Of a DNA stretch of 64,000 bases, positions 1 through 8,784 are shown in pieces (positions within the stretch are counted from its first letter, which is position 1; each line of letters opens with the position of its first letter). The notes under the pieces were generated by a model, which saw only the letters and a program-made list of their open reading frames with translations, did no database searches and was not told where the DNA came from. The position numbers were made by a program, and so were the translations under genes. Location: NCBI RefSeq assembly GCF_002443155.1, contig NZ_CP023667.1, positions 1,798,001 through 1,862,000 on the forward strand, read 5' to 3'. Origin of the DNA: Alcaligenes faecalis (lineage in GTDB: Bacteria; Pseudomonadota; Gammaproteobacteria; Burkholderiales; Burkholderiaceae_B).

Positions 1-141
1 GATCGTGTCCAGATGCGCCTCCAGACTCCGCAATTGCTTGCTCAAGCCAGCTGCCGATATCCCCAGGTCCTCGGCGGCCTTGGCCAAGCCGCCCAACTCC
101 ACAATGCGCCGGAAAGTGCGCATGACATTAAATGTGTCCAT
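1..141 (-). CDS. LysR-type transcriptional regulator, N-terminal fragment (cut by window edge)
   Basis: The 47 codons seen start at ATG 139-141 and encode a typical LysR winged helix-turn-helix: MDTFNVMRTFRRIVELG, then LAKAAEDLGISAAGLSKQLRSLE. The segment AAEDLGIS-AGLSKQL is the helix-turn-helix itself. LysR proteins bind DNA through this N-terminal region and sense a small molecule with a C-terminal domain that lies outside the window, so ligand and target genes cannot be inferred. The gene reads away from the recombinase gene beside it, with about 150 bp between, and shares no obvious operon with it. Family assignment is firm; specific function is unknown. Confidence 0.8.
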   Translation of the reverse strand, partial: MDTFNVMRTFRRIVELGGLAKAAEDLGISAAGLSKQLRSLEAHLDTI

Positions 142-293
142 AAAGGATAGGTGCTCAAACAATCATCTATAGCAGGGCTTGGGTGGGACGTGCTCCTTGG
201 ATCTGGCGCGCCGCCACGTCAGGAGTCGTATCCTACCGCATTGCTGCTGGCGCTTAACACCTGATTTTCCTGCCTCGGATAAGATGGAAGCCC

Positions 294-1493
294 TTATTTC
301 CAGCCCAGGCTATGGGACTGCTCCAGGGCCTGGTGACGTTGGTCATCATCGGCATGCAGATAAATATTGGTCGTGGCGATGGACTCATGGCCCAGGGTGT
401 CACGGATGATACGTAAATCCACCCCTTGGTCAGCCAAGTGAGAGCCTGCCGAGTGGCGCAGCCAGTGTGCCGAAGCCTGCTCAAGAATCCGGGCCTGAGA
501 CTCCTGGTCCGGATGCAAATCCCGCAAGCGGTCAGCACTGCCCTGAAAAACCTGTTTGACCAGCACATGCGCCATGGCTCGCGTCAGGTGCTTGTCGCTG
601 GCACCGGCCGACATCAATAAGGGGTACGGCTCCAACGCCTGCGGGGCGCCCTCCAGACCATGCGCCTGCCGATAGCGCATCAGTTCGCCAAACAGTTCTT
701 GCGTCAAAGGCACACGACGCCATTTGTCGCCTTTGCCGTGAATGTGCAACCACCACTGGGCTGTCTCTCCCGCATCGACACGTTCCTGAACATCGGCCAT
801 GCGAGCCTGAACCAGTTCAGAAATACGCAGAGCACCACCATAAAGAATAGAGAAGAGCCAACGCACACGGGCTTTATAGCGCAACTCGCTCTGCGTATCT
901 TCGGGCAAAGCCTGGATGTAATCCTGCACCCAGCGCCATTGCAGTCGGCTCAAATACCGTTGCTGGGGGGCGGTGGTTTTCTTTTGACGGCGGCCTTGAT
1001 GGGACAAAGCCAAAGGATTGCCCGCCAAATACCCCGCCTGCACCAACCAGCTAAATAAAGAGTTCAGGATCAATAAAGCCTGATTTCGGCTGCTTTCAGA
1101 CAGAGGCCCGGCAAAGGGCCGCCACGCCGCATGGTGGCGGGCAGGGCGGGAGCGCCCTTGAACCACCCAACGATGGGCAGGTTGGGGGTCTGCCAGAAAC
1201 AAACGATAAGCCAGTATGTCTTCCAGGCTAAGCGAGGACAGGTCCTTGCGACGCTCCAATACCGCCCATAACAAAAGCCGCTCCGCCTCCTTGCGATAGT
1301 TCGCGTAGGTACGCGGGCTATCTATATAGCGTGCCAACCAGGCTCGCAGCGCCTCTATATCTGTTTGCGCCTCAATCTGCGCCCGTCCTCCGAGAGAACG
1401 GTTTGCTCCTTGCCGCCCATCAAAACGGGCCAGCAATTGCGCAATATCGTCCGATCCCAGATCTGTTGAAGGCGAAGTTTTACTTATTTCCAT
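294..1493 (-). CDS. Site-specific tyrosine recombinase (phage integrase family)
   Basis: A 399-aa tyrosine recombinase. An N-terminal SAM-like core-binding region (about 42-160) precedes the catalytic domain (about 178-395). All catalytic positions are visible: Arg223 in GALRISEL, a Lys in HGKGDKW (254 or 257), His343 and Arg346 in HWLRH, His369 in LGHES, and the nucleophile Tyr378 in TTNIYLH. It is therefore predicted to be active in DNA strand exchange. It is not XerC or XerD by context, and no phage structural genes flank it. It is divergently transcribed from a KfrA-like gene, with a 12-bp inverted repeat between them, so both genes may answer to one regulator. The recombination substrate is unknown. 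No att-like direct repeats were recognised nearby. Confidence 0.88.
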   Translation of the reverse strand: MEISKTSPSTDLGSDDIAQLLARFDGRQGANRSLGGRAQIEAQTDIEALRAWLARYIDSPRTYANYRKEAERLLLWAVLERRKDLSSLSLEDILAYRLFLADPQPAHRWVVQGRSRPARHHAAWRPFAGPLSESSRNQALLILNSLFSWLVQAGYLAGNPLALSHQGRRQKKTTAPQQRYLSRLQWRWVQDYIQALPEDTQSELRYKARVRWLFSILYGGALRISELVQARMADVQERVDAGETAQWWLHIHGKGDKWRRVPLTQELFGELMRYRQAHGLEGAPQALEPYPLLMSAGASDKHLTRAMAHVLVKQVFQGSADRLRDLHPDQESQARILEQASAHWLRHSAGSHLADQGVDLRIIRDTLGHESIATTNIYLHADDDQRHQALEQSHSLGWK

Positions 1494-1580
1494 GCTTAGG
1501 CAGAAAAACGGAGGCGTTAAGAGAGCAGGGAAGGGCTTTCAAACCCATCCCTGAGCAATCCGGCCTGTTAAAGGCTAGAT

Positions 1581-1608
1581 ATTTGACATTATAGAGATAA
1601 TGTCAAAT
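1581..1608. promoter_or_regulatory. Perfect 12-bp inverted repeat between recombinase and kfrA-like genes; probable operator/promoter
   Basis: ATTTGACATTAT (1581-1592) and its exact reverse complement (1597-1608) are separated by the 4 bases AGAG. Each arm contains a perfect TTGACA hexamer (1583-1588 on plus, 1601-1606 on minus), pointing toward kfrA-like and recombinase respectively. AT-rich -10-like sequences follow on both sides at a somewhat long spacing. KfrA of IncP plasmids is known to bind operators in its own promoter region. By analogy this dyad is the likely autoregulatory site for the protein encoded at 1683. The dyad is seen directly; its role is inference. Confidence 0.6.
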
Positions 1609-1682
1609 TATAGAATCCGATTTGTTGATAATTTTATATATTACGTTGTATTATTAATTAAATGATCAACCGAGGTGAAAAA

Positions 1683-2750
1683 ATGGAGCAAAGCCAGCCA
1701 AACGAGAGCCAAATCCTGGCCGATGTTGCCCAATTGCGTGATCGCTTCAGCCATACGCAGACCTTGTACAAAGAAGTGGCTGCGCTCCTGTTTTTTCGCT
1801 ATGGCGTCACGCCTACGGCCAACAAGCTGTACCAATTGGTGCGTAAAGGCAGCATGAGCGCTCCTGCTCAGGCACTACAGACGTTCTGGGAAGATTTGCG
1901 GGACAAAAGCCGGGTTCGGCTGGATGTGGCTGACATGCCCGAAGAGCTGCAAACCCTGACAGGGGATCTGCTGGGCCGTCTCTGGCAAGAAGCGATTGGG
2001 CAGTCAAAACAGCAGATGCTGCATTACCAGACCCAGGCTGATGAGCGCGTCGCCCAGGCTCAAGCCCAAAATCGGGAAGCCCAACAGGAGCTGGAAGTAG
2101 AGCAGGGGGCCTTGAAGAACGCCCAAGCCACTATAGAACAGCTGAAAGAAGCACTGCAGACAGCCGGTCAGGAGCAAGCAGCTTTAAAACAAGACTTGCT
2201 GCACGCCAAACAACGCCAAAACGAGCTGGAAACTGAAAAGCAGCTGGTTCAACAAGAGCTGCGCCGCCAAGGTGAACAGTTCACCCAGGATTTGGAACGT
2301 CTGCAAAAAGCCATTGAACTGACTGAAGAACGCGCCCAGGCCAACGAGCGCCGTGCATTGTTGGAGATCGACAAGGAGCGTTCCATTCAGACGCGACTGC
2401 GTCAGCAAATAGAAGAGGCCGAGCAAGCAAACAAAACCCAGCGTCAGGCTCACGAACAAGAGCTGAACAAACAACAGGATCAACTGCAGAAACTGCGTCA
2501 GGAGTTGGGACAGGAGCAGGGCGAACGGCGGGCCATACAAGCGGCCCTGGATATCAGCCACAGTTTGTCCAAAGAAATGCAGGGGCAGCTGCAAATGCTG
2601 CGCACACGTACTGCCTTGCTGGAGCGGGAGAATGAAGAGGCACGCAAGAAAGCCCAGCAGCTCAGTCAGGAGCTGGAACAGGCTCAAACTCAGCCCGTAC
2701 GACCCGTGCGCTTGAAGCGACGGTTGATCAAGAGCGATCCTGAGCAATAA
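1683..2750 (+). CDS. KfrA-type DNA-binding coiled-coil protein
   Basis: A 355-aa protein whose N-terminal ~110 residues match the KfrA_N plasmid-region DNA-binding domain (LYKEVAALLFFRYGVTPTAN, then LVRKGSM). Residues ~115-340 form a long alpha-helical coiled coil rich in Gln, Glu and Ala, and the tail is basic (RPVRLKRRL). Plasmid KfrA acts as a DNA-binding autorepressor that multimerises through its coiled coil and may help nucleoid or plasmid organisation. The start at 1683 is preferred over the in-frame ATG at 1662 because GAGGTG lies 5 bases upstream of it. The gene diverges from an active-looking tyrosine recombinase across a 12-bp dyad. No plasmid replication or partition genes are nearby, so this is a chromosomal or integrated-element version. 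Its partner and role are unknown. Confidence 0.82.
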   Translation: MEQSQPNESQILADVAQLRDRFSHTQTLYKEVAALLFFRYGVTPTANKLYQLVRKGSMSAPAQALQTFWEDLRDKSRVRLDVADMPEELQTLTGDLLGRLWQEAIGQSKQQMLHYQTQADERVAQAQAQNREAQQELEVEQGALKNAQATIEQLKEALQTAGQEQAALKQDLLHAKQRQNELETEKQLVQQELRRQGEQFTQDLERLQKAIELTEERAQANERRALLEIDKERSIQTRLRQQIEEAEQANKTQRQAHEQELNKQQDQLQKLRQELGQEQGERRAIQAALDISHSLSKEMQGQLQMLRTRTALLERENEEARKKAQQLSQELEQAQTQPVRPVRLKRRLIKSDPEQ

Positions 2751-2954
2751 AACCTATAACAATAGGCAAGACGGCTAGCTTGATGTGCTTTCAATCACCT
2801 AAATGGATCGCGGCAAATGTAGCGGGAACTCAACCAAAAATCAGACAAAGCTGATCCTCTACTCTGATGAACAGCCCGCCGAACCGAAGGCAAGGGCAGT
2901 TCATCGTTCCCCTCATGCCTTAAGTCTTTTCGTCCTCCTGCTTCTAGTGCCCTC

Positions 2955-3383
2955 ATGAATGAACCACTGCGTGCAACGGTCTGTTTTTGCGCAAACGATG
3001 CACAGAAGTCTCGTGCTAAGCTTTTGGCCATGCTGAACGCACCCATTTCATCTCGCAAAACGATAGGCTGGCTTTTATTGGTCGGCCTGCTTGTTTTGTT
3101 CGCCAGCATGGGGCTGGCCACAAGCTTTGCCGCGCACGCTACAACTCCACATACAGATCACAGCACCGTTCAGGGGCACCACGCCTCGTCGGGGCAGTCG
3201 CACCATAGCGCTCCCAACCATTGCAGCACTCCGCTGAAAGGTGGCTGCTGCGCTTGCCTGGCAACGCAGGCCTCACCACCTGAAACGGTCACATTACAGC
3301 CCGCGTTCCCTCCCGTTCCCCTGCATCAAAACTACATCTCCCGGCTGATTGGCCCCGCCCAGCCACCTCCGCGCTCGTCCTGA
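2955..3383 (+). CDS. Small exported His/Cys-rich protein upstream of copper oxidase (possible DUF2946-like)
   Basis: A 142-aa protein with a hydrophobic segment (about 38-55, WLLLVGLLVLFASMGLA) that acts as signal peptide or anchor. A histidine-rich stretch with many HH and SH pairs and a cysteine cluster (GGCCAC) follow, and the tail ends in PPPRSS. His- and Cys-rich small proteins of this shape (DUF2946 and similar) often sit beside copper-resistance genes. The multicopper oxidase gene begins 94 bp downstream on the same strand. A periplasmic metal-binding role is inferred from composition and context only. ATG 3030 is an alternative start giving a conventional signal peptide; neither start has a strong ribosome-binding site. 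Family assignment is tentative. Confidence 0.6.
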   Translation: MNEPLRATVCFCANDAQKSRAKLLAMLNAPISSRKTIGWLLLVGLLVLFASMGLATSFAAHATTPHTDHSTVQGHHASSGQSHHSAPNHCSTPLKGGCCACLATQASPPETVTLQPAFPPVPLHQNYISRLIGPAQPPPRSS

Positions 3384-3477
3384 TCATCTCGTCTTAACGG
3401 CCGCCCCAAGCTTCCAAAGCCTGTACTCACCAGGTTCGGGCGGCGCATGTGTATTGATGATTAATAGGGATAAACCC

Positions 3478-5076
3478 ATGAAACGACGCGACTTTTTCAA
3501 ACTGACCTTAGGTGCCAGCCTCTTGAGCAGCCTGCCCATGAGAACATGGGCACAAGGCATGATGGGCCACCACAGTTCCATGTCGGGAGATATGTCCGGC
3601 CACGGCATGATGGCTCGGCAAGGCTTGATGCCCCTACAAAAAATGCCGGCGGGACAGGCACTGCAAGCTCTGCCAGTGCTGAAAAACAGTAGTCAGAAAA
3701 AAGGGCTGTTTCAGGCGAAAATTACTGCAGCCGCCCACCAACGTGTACTCGCAGATGGCAAAATGACCGAGCTTTGGTTATACAACGGCCAAGCTCCCGG
3801 CCCGCTGATCGAACTGTATGAAGGCGATCACGTCGAAATCGAATTTGAAAACCAGCTGGATCAAGCCACTACGATTCACTGGCACGGCTTGCCCGTTCCC
3901 TCTGATCAGGACGGTAACCCGCAAGATGCCGTTTTGCCGGGACAAAGCCGCTACTACCGCTTTACCTTGCCCGAAGGCTGTGCCGGTACTTACTGGTATC
4001 ACCCGCACCCTCACGGGAAAAGTAGCGAGCAGGTCGCTCATGGGCTGGGCGGAACCATTATTGTTCGTTCTCCCAAAGACCCGTTGAAGGAATACACAGA
4101 GCAACACTGGGCCATCAGTGATTTGCGACTGGATATCAACGGTCATATCCCGGCCAACACTGGTCCGGACTGGATGAATGGCAGGGAAGGGCAATTCGTA
4201 CTGCTGAATGGTCAACGCCAGCCACTGATCCAGACCAGCACCGCAGAACGCATCCGAGTCTGGAACTCCTGTTCTGCCCGTTATTTAAGGCTGCACATCC
4301 CCGGCGCCCAGCTGATTCAAGTCGGCACGGATGGCGGCCTGCTGGAGCAACCCTTGCCCGCCGCCAACTCGATCCTATTGGCGCCTGCCGAACGAGTGGA
4401 GTTCTTTATTCAGGCGGAAAAAGACCTGAATAGCACCTTGCAAGCGCTGTACTACGACAGGCAAAAAATGATGGTCAAGGAAAAGCCCGAAACCTTCGCC
4501 CTGGCGGGACTGACAATCCGCCATCAGGAAATCGACCTGCCCAAGCAACTACGGACAATTCCGGCGATTCCTGCTGCCGCCAGTACCGCAAAAGTGGTGT
4601 TCAGCGAAGTCATGCCCATGAATCATGACATGTCCATGCAGTCTGGGCACGGGCCAGCCATGGAGAGCTCGTCGGGTATGAACCATCAGGGCATGGGGGG
4701 AATGAACCAGGAAACCATGATGCCCGGCATGGCGGCCATGCGCTCCATGTTCCGCATCAACAATCAGGTCTACGACATGGAGCGCATAGACCTGCGATGC
4801 CGGACCGGAGAGTGGCAATACTGGGATGTCATCAACGACTCCCATATGGATCACCCATTCCATCTGCACGGAACGCAGTTTCAGGTTCTGGAGCGCCAAA
4901 CCGGTAGCAGATCTGTTGCCGAGACGTTCCGCGCCTGGCGAGATACCGTCAATCTGCGTCCCAACGAGACCGTTCGCCTTGCATTCCGCCAGGACTTGCC
5001 GGGCCTGCGCATGTTCCACTGCCACATTCTGGAACATGAAGACCTGGGCATGATGGCGCAGCTAATGGTGGAATAA
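3478..5076 (+). CDS. Multicopper oxidase, CueO/CopA-like, Tat-exported
   Basis: A 532-aa periplasmic copper oxidase that probably oxidises Cu(I) to the less toxic Cu(II). The N-terminus has a twin-arginine signal (MKRRDFFKLTLG...WAQ). All copper ligand motifs are present: HWHG at 134-137, YWYHPHPHG at 172-180, HPFHLHG at 459-465, and HCHILEHEDLGM at 514-525. In the last, Cys515, His520 and Met525 form the type 1 site. A Met/His-rich insert (about 379-425) resembles the methionine-rich copper-binding region of CueO. A second Met/His-rich stretch follows the signal peptide (about 27-52). The start is ATG 3478, because the Tat signal begins there. The preceding small His/Cys-rich gene suggests a copper-responsive operon, although no CueR or CopR box was identified. 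Confidence 0.92.
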   Translation: MKRRDFFKLTLGASLLSSLPMRTWAQGMMGHHSSMSGDMSGHGMMARQGLMPLQKMPAGQALQALPVLKNSSQKKGLFQAKITAAAHQRVLADGKMTELWLYNGQAPGPLIELYEGDHVEIEFENQLDQATTIHWHGLPVPSDQDGNPQDAVLPGQSRYYRFTLPEGCAGTYWYHPHPHGKSSEQVAHGLGGTIIVRSPKDPLKEYTEQHWAISDLRLDINGHIPANTGPDWMNGREGQFVLLNGQRQPLIQTSTAERIRVWNSCSARYLRLHIPGAQLIQVGTDGGLLEQPLPAANSILLAPAERVEFFIQAEKDLNSTLQALYYDRQKMMVKEKPETFALAGLTIRHQEIDLPKQLRTIPAIPAAASTAKVVFSEVMPMNHDMSMQSGHGPAMESSSGMNHQGMGGMNQETMMPGMAAMRSMFRINNQVYDMERIDLRCRTGEWQYWDVINDSHMDHPFHLHGTQFQVLERQTGSRSVAETFRAWRDTVNLRPNETVRLAFRQDLPGLRMFHCHILEHEDLGMMAQLMVE

Positions 5077-5111
5077 GGATCGTCCGCCTTTCAGGCTGAA
5101 GTCTTGAGAAA

Positions 5112-5147
5112 GTCCGCCCTGCTGGCTGGTATGCCAGCAGGGCGGAC
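5112..5147. terminator. Strong hairpin between multicopper oxidase and purT
   Basis: A perfect 15-bp stem (5112-5126 with 5133-5147) closed by the 6-base loop TGGTAT lies 35 bases after the oxidase stop codon. It is not followed by a clear T-run on either strand. It may be a terminator helped by other factors, a transcript-stabilising end, or a regulatory hairpin in the purT leader, 85 bp before its start. Confidence 0.5.
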
Positions 5148-5232
5148 AAAGCAGTCCTGCTTGAAAAAAACCCGACGTCGCCTGCATTACAATACTGCTT
5201 TTGAATTTCTCATTTTCAGCGGAGCACGCGCC

Positions 5233-6435
5233 ATGAGCCTGTTGGGCACCCCTTTATCGTCGTCGTCGGACAAAATCATGCTCTTGGGCTCGGGAGAGCT
5301 GGGCAAGGAAGTGCTGATTGCGCTGCAACGCCTGGGGGTAGAAACCATCGCGGTAGACCGCTACGAGAACGCACCCGGCCAGCAAGTGGCCCATCATTCG
5401 CGCACCATCACCATGAGCGACGCCGAGCAACTGCGCGCCCTGATCGAACAGGAAAAGCCCACCCTGGTCGTGCCCGAGATTGAAGCTATTGCTACCGGCG
5501 TGCTGGAAGAGCTGGAAACCCAAGGCAAGGTGCGCGTCATACCAACCGCCCGGGCCGCTCGCCTGACCATGGACCGCGAAGGCATTCGCCGCCTGGCCGC
5601 CGAGACCCTGGGCGTTCCCACCAGCCCTTACCAGTTCTGCGAATCGCTGGAGGAACTGCAAGCCGCTATCGACGGCAAGATTGGCTACCCCTGCGTGGTC
5701 AAACCCTTGATGAGCAGCTCGGGCAAAGGCCAAAGCAAAATCAGCGGCCCTGATGATGTCGCCAAAGCCTGGGACTACGCCATGGCCGGTGGCCGTGTCA
5801 GCCAATGCCGCGTCATTGTGGAAGGCTTTATCGACTTCGACTACGAGATCACCTTGTTGACCGTCCGTGCCATCGGCGCAGACGGACAGATCGAAACCCA
5901 GTTCTGCGACCCTATCGGTCACAAGCAGGTGGATGGCGACTACGTGGAAAGCTGGCAACCCCAGCCCATGAGCCCCAAAGCCCTGCAAAGCGCGCGCGAT
6001 ATTGCCCAAGCCGTTACCCAGAACCTGGGCGGCCAGGGCTTGTTTGGCGTAGAACTGTTCGTGAAGGGCGATGAGGTCTGGTTCAGCGAAGTCAGCCCCC
6101 GTCCACACGACACTGGCATGGTCACCATGGCTACTCAATGGCAGTCCGAATTTGAGTTGCACGCACGCGCCATTCTGGGCCTGCCTGTGAATACTGCCTT
6201 GCGCATGCCCGGCGCCAGCGCCGTGATTTACGGCGGTGTAGACGCACAAGACGTGGACTTTCTGAATGTGGCCGAAGCCTTGCGCATCCCGCAAACCGAT
6301 ATCCGTCTGTTCGGCAAACCCGAGAGTTTTGAAAGGCGCCGCATGGGTGTCGCCCTGGCAGCAGACGCTGATCTGGAAACAGCCCGCGCCAACGCTCGCC
6401 AAGCTGCTGCCACCGTAAAAGTCCAAGCCCGCTAA
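5233..6435 (+). CDS. purT: Formate-dependent phosphoribosylglycinamide formyltransferase (GAR transformylase 2)
   Basis: A 400-aa ATP-grasp enzyme close to the usual PurT length of about 390. It makes formyl-GAR from GAR, formate and ATP, an alternative to folate-dependent PurN in purine synthesis. The N-terminal nucleotide-binding part has [10 protein letters not shown], and the ATP-grasp domain has [28 protein letters not shown] and [16 protein letters not shown], which are characteristic PurT blocks. ATG 5233 is chosen because GGAG lies 9 bases upstream and because residues before it do not match the family. The gene stands apart from the other purine gene here (purF, about 54 kb away). 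A small membrane protein gene follows 18 bp downstream and may be co-transcribed. Confidence 0.96.
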   Translation: MSLLGTPLSSSSDKIMLLGSGELGKEVLIALQRLGVETIAVDRYENAPGQQVAHHSRTITMSDAEQLRALIEQEKPTLVVPEIEAIATGVLEELETQGKVRVIPTARAARLTMDREGIRRLAAETLGVPTSPYQFCESLEELQAAIDGKIGYPCVVKPLMSSSGKGQSKISGPDDVAKAWDYAMAGGRVSQCRVIVEGFIDFDYEITLLTVRAIGADGQIETQFCDPIGHKQVDGDYVESWQPQPMSPKALQSARDIAQAVTQNLGGQGLFGVELFVKGDEVWFSEVSPRPHDTGMVTMATQWQSEFELHARAILGLPVNTALRMPGASAVIYGGVDAQDVDFLNVAEALRIPQTDIRLFGKPESFERRRMGVALAADADLETARANARQAAATVKVQAR

Positions 6436-6453
6436 AACAAGGAGTTTTCCACC

Positions 6454-6912
6454 ATGCCCATCATCGTCGTCCTGCTGTTCATAGGGATTATTGCGGCGCT
6501 TGTGTATGGTGGAATGCAGCTCTTTACTCTGGTCAGCGCCAGTGCCGGGGTCATCGCCGCTATTTTGAGCCTGCTGATCGCGGCGGCCATTCTGGTGGCT
6601 CCCTTTATCGTATGGCGACGCCGTTATCTGGCCATCCACGGCAAAAAACAACAAGGCCAGCGCATTCTGGAACTGGCTTTACCCGATGGCGCGATACGCC
6701 TGGATGCCTTGCAAAAACGCGGCCAGATTCAAACCGGGCAGGGGACACGCGGGTTTATTTTTGCGGATATAGAAGCGGTCGAGTTGCAGAGCAGGGGATT
6801 GAGACTGACTTTGCGTAACCCGGCGCAAAGCTGGGACATTCAGCCTGCCCATGCTGCAGAAGCCAAACGTTGGCACAAGATACTTAGTCTGGCAGCGCGG
6901 CAGGATTTATAA
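6454..6912 (+). CDS. Hypothetical small membrane protein
   Basis: A 152-aa protein with two N-terminal transmembrane helices (about 2-24 and 31-52) followed by WRRRY and a soluble cytoplasmic part of about 95 residues. No known domain was recognised. The soluble part has the alternating pattern of a small beta-rich domain (TRGFIFADIEAVELQS, LRLTLRNP), somewhat like PH-type membrane-associated domains, but this is only an impression. AAGGAG 8 bases before the ATG supports the start. It lies 18 bp after purT, so translation from the same mRNA is likely. Function unknown. Confidence 0.75.
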   Translation: MPIIVVLLFIGIIAALVYGGMQLFTLVSASAGVIAAILSLLIAAAILVAPFIVWRRRYLAIHGKKQQGQRILELALPDGAIRLDALQKRGQIQTGQGTRGFIFADIEAVELQSRGLRLTLRNPAQSWDIQPAHAAEAKRWHKILSLAARQDL

Positions 6913-7016
6913 GGCTCGTCGTCTCTACAAGCAGACAATACGTTCAACAGAAGTAAAGCCGTCGCTTCCTTATACAGTACGCAACAAAGCCTTGCCGGTA
7001 AAAACCACTTGCAGCC

Positions 7017-8546
7017 TTATACCTGCTCACTGACCTGATCAGACAAGGCCGGCTCATTCAGGCTGATCATGTGCTCATCCAGGGACTCCAGCGTTTCGAC
7101 CACCTTACGCAGCACCTGAATACGCGCCGCCTTTTTGTCCTTGCTGGGCACAATATGCCAAGGCGCCATGTGGGTATCGGTCTGGGCAAACATCTCCTCA
7201 GCCGCACGTTGATAGGCCGTCCATTTCTCCCGATTACGCCAATCATCCTCCGTAATCTTGTACGCCTTGAAGGGCGTTTCCTCACGAGCTTTAAAGCGCT
7301 TTAGCTGTTCGTCCTTATCAATATCCAGCCAGAATTTGATCACCGCCGTGCCATTGGCCAGCAACTGCGCCTCAAATTCGTTAATTTCCTCGTAAGAGCG
7401 CTGCCAGGCAGCGCGGGAGATCAGTTTCTCCACGCGCTCCACCAACACACGGCCGTACCAGGAGCGATCAAAAATGGATATTTCCCCCAGACGCGGCAAT
7501 TTGCGCCAGAAGCGCCATAAATAAGGACGCGCCAGCTCCACAGCATTAGGGGCAGAAATAGGGTGGATGTCGTAAGTGCGTACATCCAGGGCTTCGGTCA
7601 AACGGCGAATCGTACCGCCTTTACCCGCTGCATCACGTCCCTCAAAAACCAGCACCAAAGAATGCTTGCGGAAGGCTTTGCTGCGTACCGCGCTGGACAA
7701 ACGACCCTGCCAATGCAAAAGCTCTGCATCGTAATCCAGCACGGGCTCAACAGGAGGAGGGGACTGCAAGGTGGCGGTCGGCACATTCAAACGGAACGGG
7801 AACGCATGGGGCTCCTTGACCTGTCGCGGCACGATTGGCTTGTCCATGGCTTGCAGAACCACTTTCGCCAACGATACATCCCGCAAATTCTGATCCGCAC
7901 TGGGGATCACGACCCAAGGGGCGTAATTTCTGTGAGTCAGATTAATGGTTTGCGTAGCCGCATTGCGCAAGTGCTTGAACTGCTTGTGAACTTTCAGGTC
8001 GGCCTTGCTGACACGCCAGGCGGTATTGGGATCAGCCAACAAGGTGGCGCATCGGTTCAACTGCGCCTGGGCGGAAAGATGGAACCACAATTTCAAAACC
8101 TGCACGCCCTGATAGGCCAACTGCGCCTCAAAACGATTGATCAGGTGGGTATACAGCGCGATCTTGGCTGGATCGGGTTCTTTGCGGCCTAGTTCTTTCA
8201 TCAAAGGGGCGTACCAGGAGCCGAACACCAAACCCGTCTGACCACGAGCAGGCAGGCTATTCCAATAACGCCACATCAAAGGGCGCATGGCTTCTTCTTC
8301 ACTTAACTTGCCAAAAGCCAAGGTATGGACGTGACGAGGGTCCAGCCAAGTATTCAAGGTGTTGATAGCAGAGCCTTTACCCACGCCGTCCATCCCAGCT
8401 ACCACGATCAGCAGCGTCTGATCTGCTTTCTGCAGGCGCTCGTATTGCTTCATCAACAGCGCTTCGCGCAGCATTTCTATCTGTGGTTTGGCCTGTTCAT
8501 CACTCAAGCTGGGATCGCGTTCGGCAAACTGTAATACATGGCCCAT
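7017..8546 (-). CDS. pap: Polyphosphate:AMP phosphotransferase (two-domain PPK2 family)
   Basis: A 509-aa protein with two PPK2-type P-loop kinase domains in tandem, the architecture of polyphosphate:AMP phosphotransferase (class II PPK2). These enzymes transfer phosphate from polyphosphate to AMP to give ADP. The N-terminal domain has Walker A GMDGVGKGS at 51-59. The C-terminal domain has GRDAAGKGGT at about 298-310 and the Walker B/lid motif FDRSWYGR. In the N-terminal domain the second motif reads FGSWYAP, without the catalytic Asp and Arg, so catalysis probably rests in the C-terminal domain, as is usual for the family. The gene is monocistronic, between convergent and tail-to-head neighbours. 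Confidence 0.92.
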   Translation of the reverse strand: MGHVLQFAERDPSLSDEQAKPQIEMLREALLMKQYERLQKADQTLLIVVAGMDGVGKGSAINTLNTWLDPRHVHTLAFGKLSEEEAMRPLMWRYWNSLPARGQTGLVFGSWYAPLMKELGRKEPDPAKIALYTHLINRFEAQLAYQGVQVLKLWFHLSAQAQLNRCATLLADPNTAWRVSKADLKVHKQFKHLRNAATQTINLTHRNYAPWVVIPSADQNLRDVSLAKVVLQAMDKPIVPRQVKEPHAFPFRLNVPTATLQSPPPVEPVLDYDAELLHWQGRLSSAVRSKAFRKHSLVLVFEGRDAAGKGGTIRRLTEALDVRTYDIHPISAPNAVELARPYLWRFWRKLPRLGEISIFDRSWYGRVLVERVEKLISRAAWQRSYEEINEFEAQLLANGTAVIKFWLDIDKDEQLKRFKAREETPFKAYKITEDDWRNREKWTAYQRAAEEMFAQTDTHMAPWHIVPSKDKKAARIQVLRKVVETLESLDEHMISLNEPALSDQVSEQV

Positions 8547-8705
8547 GGTGTTTCGCTCCGGTTCATATAGCCCGTCAATATAACCATGCGAGGGAAAACT
8601 TAACTACCTTGGAGGAAAAATAATCTGCAAGAAGAGTGCAGCCAGAATAGAGGTAGAAAGGCGTTCTTGTGGGCAGATAGTAAAATCGATTATTCAGTGA
8701 CTTTA

Positions 8706-8721
8706 CATAATATACATTATG
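8706..8721. promoter_or_regulatory. AT-rich inverted repeat upstream of pap
   Basis: CATAAT (8706-8711) and ATTATG (8716-8721) form a perfect 6-bp dyad around ATAC, inside the only intergenic region that can hold the pap promoter. It may be a regulator site or merely a symmetric AT-rich promoter element. Confidence 0.3.
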
Positions 8722-8740
8722 CGATGTTTATAAAGATCCA

Positions 8741-8759
8741 GCCTGGCATATTCCCAGGC
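8741..8759 (-). terminator. Weak hairpin downstream of SDR gene
   Basis: GCCTGG (8741-8746) pairs with CCAGGC (8754-8759) about 26 bases after the SDR stop on the minus strand. Only a few T residues follow, so it is at best a weak terminator. Confidence 0.3.
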
Positions 8760-8784
8760 CTTGTACCTTGATCCCTCCCAATGA

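Noticed and set aside
294..1493. Considered a prophage because of the integrase
   Set aside because: No terminase, capsid, tail, lysis or repressor genes are found near either recombinase gene, and no att repeats were seen.
5104..5232. Upstream in-frame extension of purT
   Set aside because: The extra residues come from the hairpin region and do not match PurT; a ribosome-binding site precedes ATG 5233.
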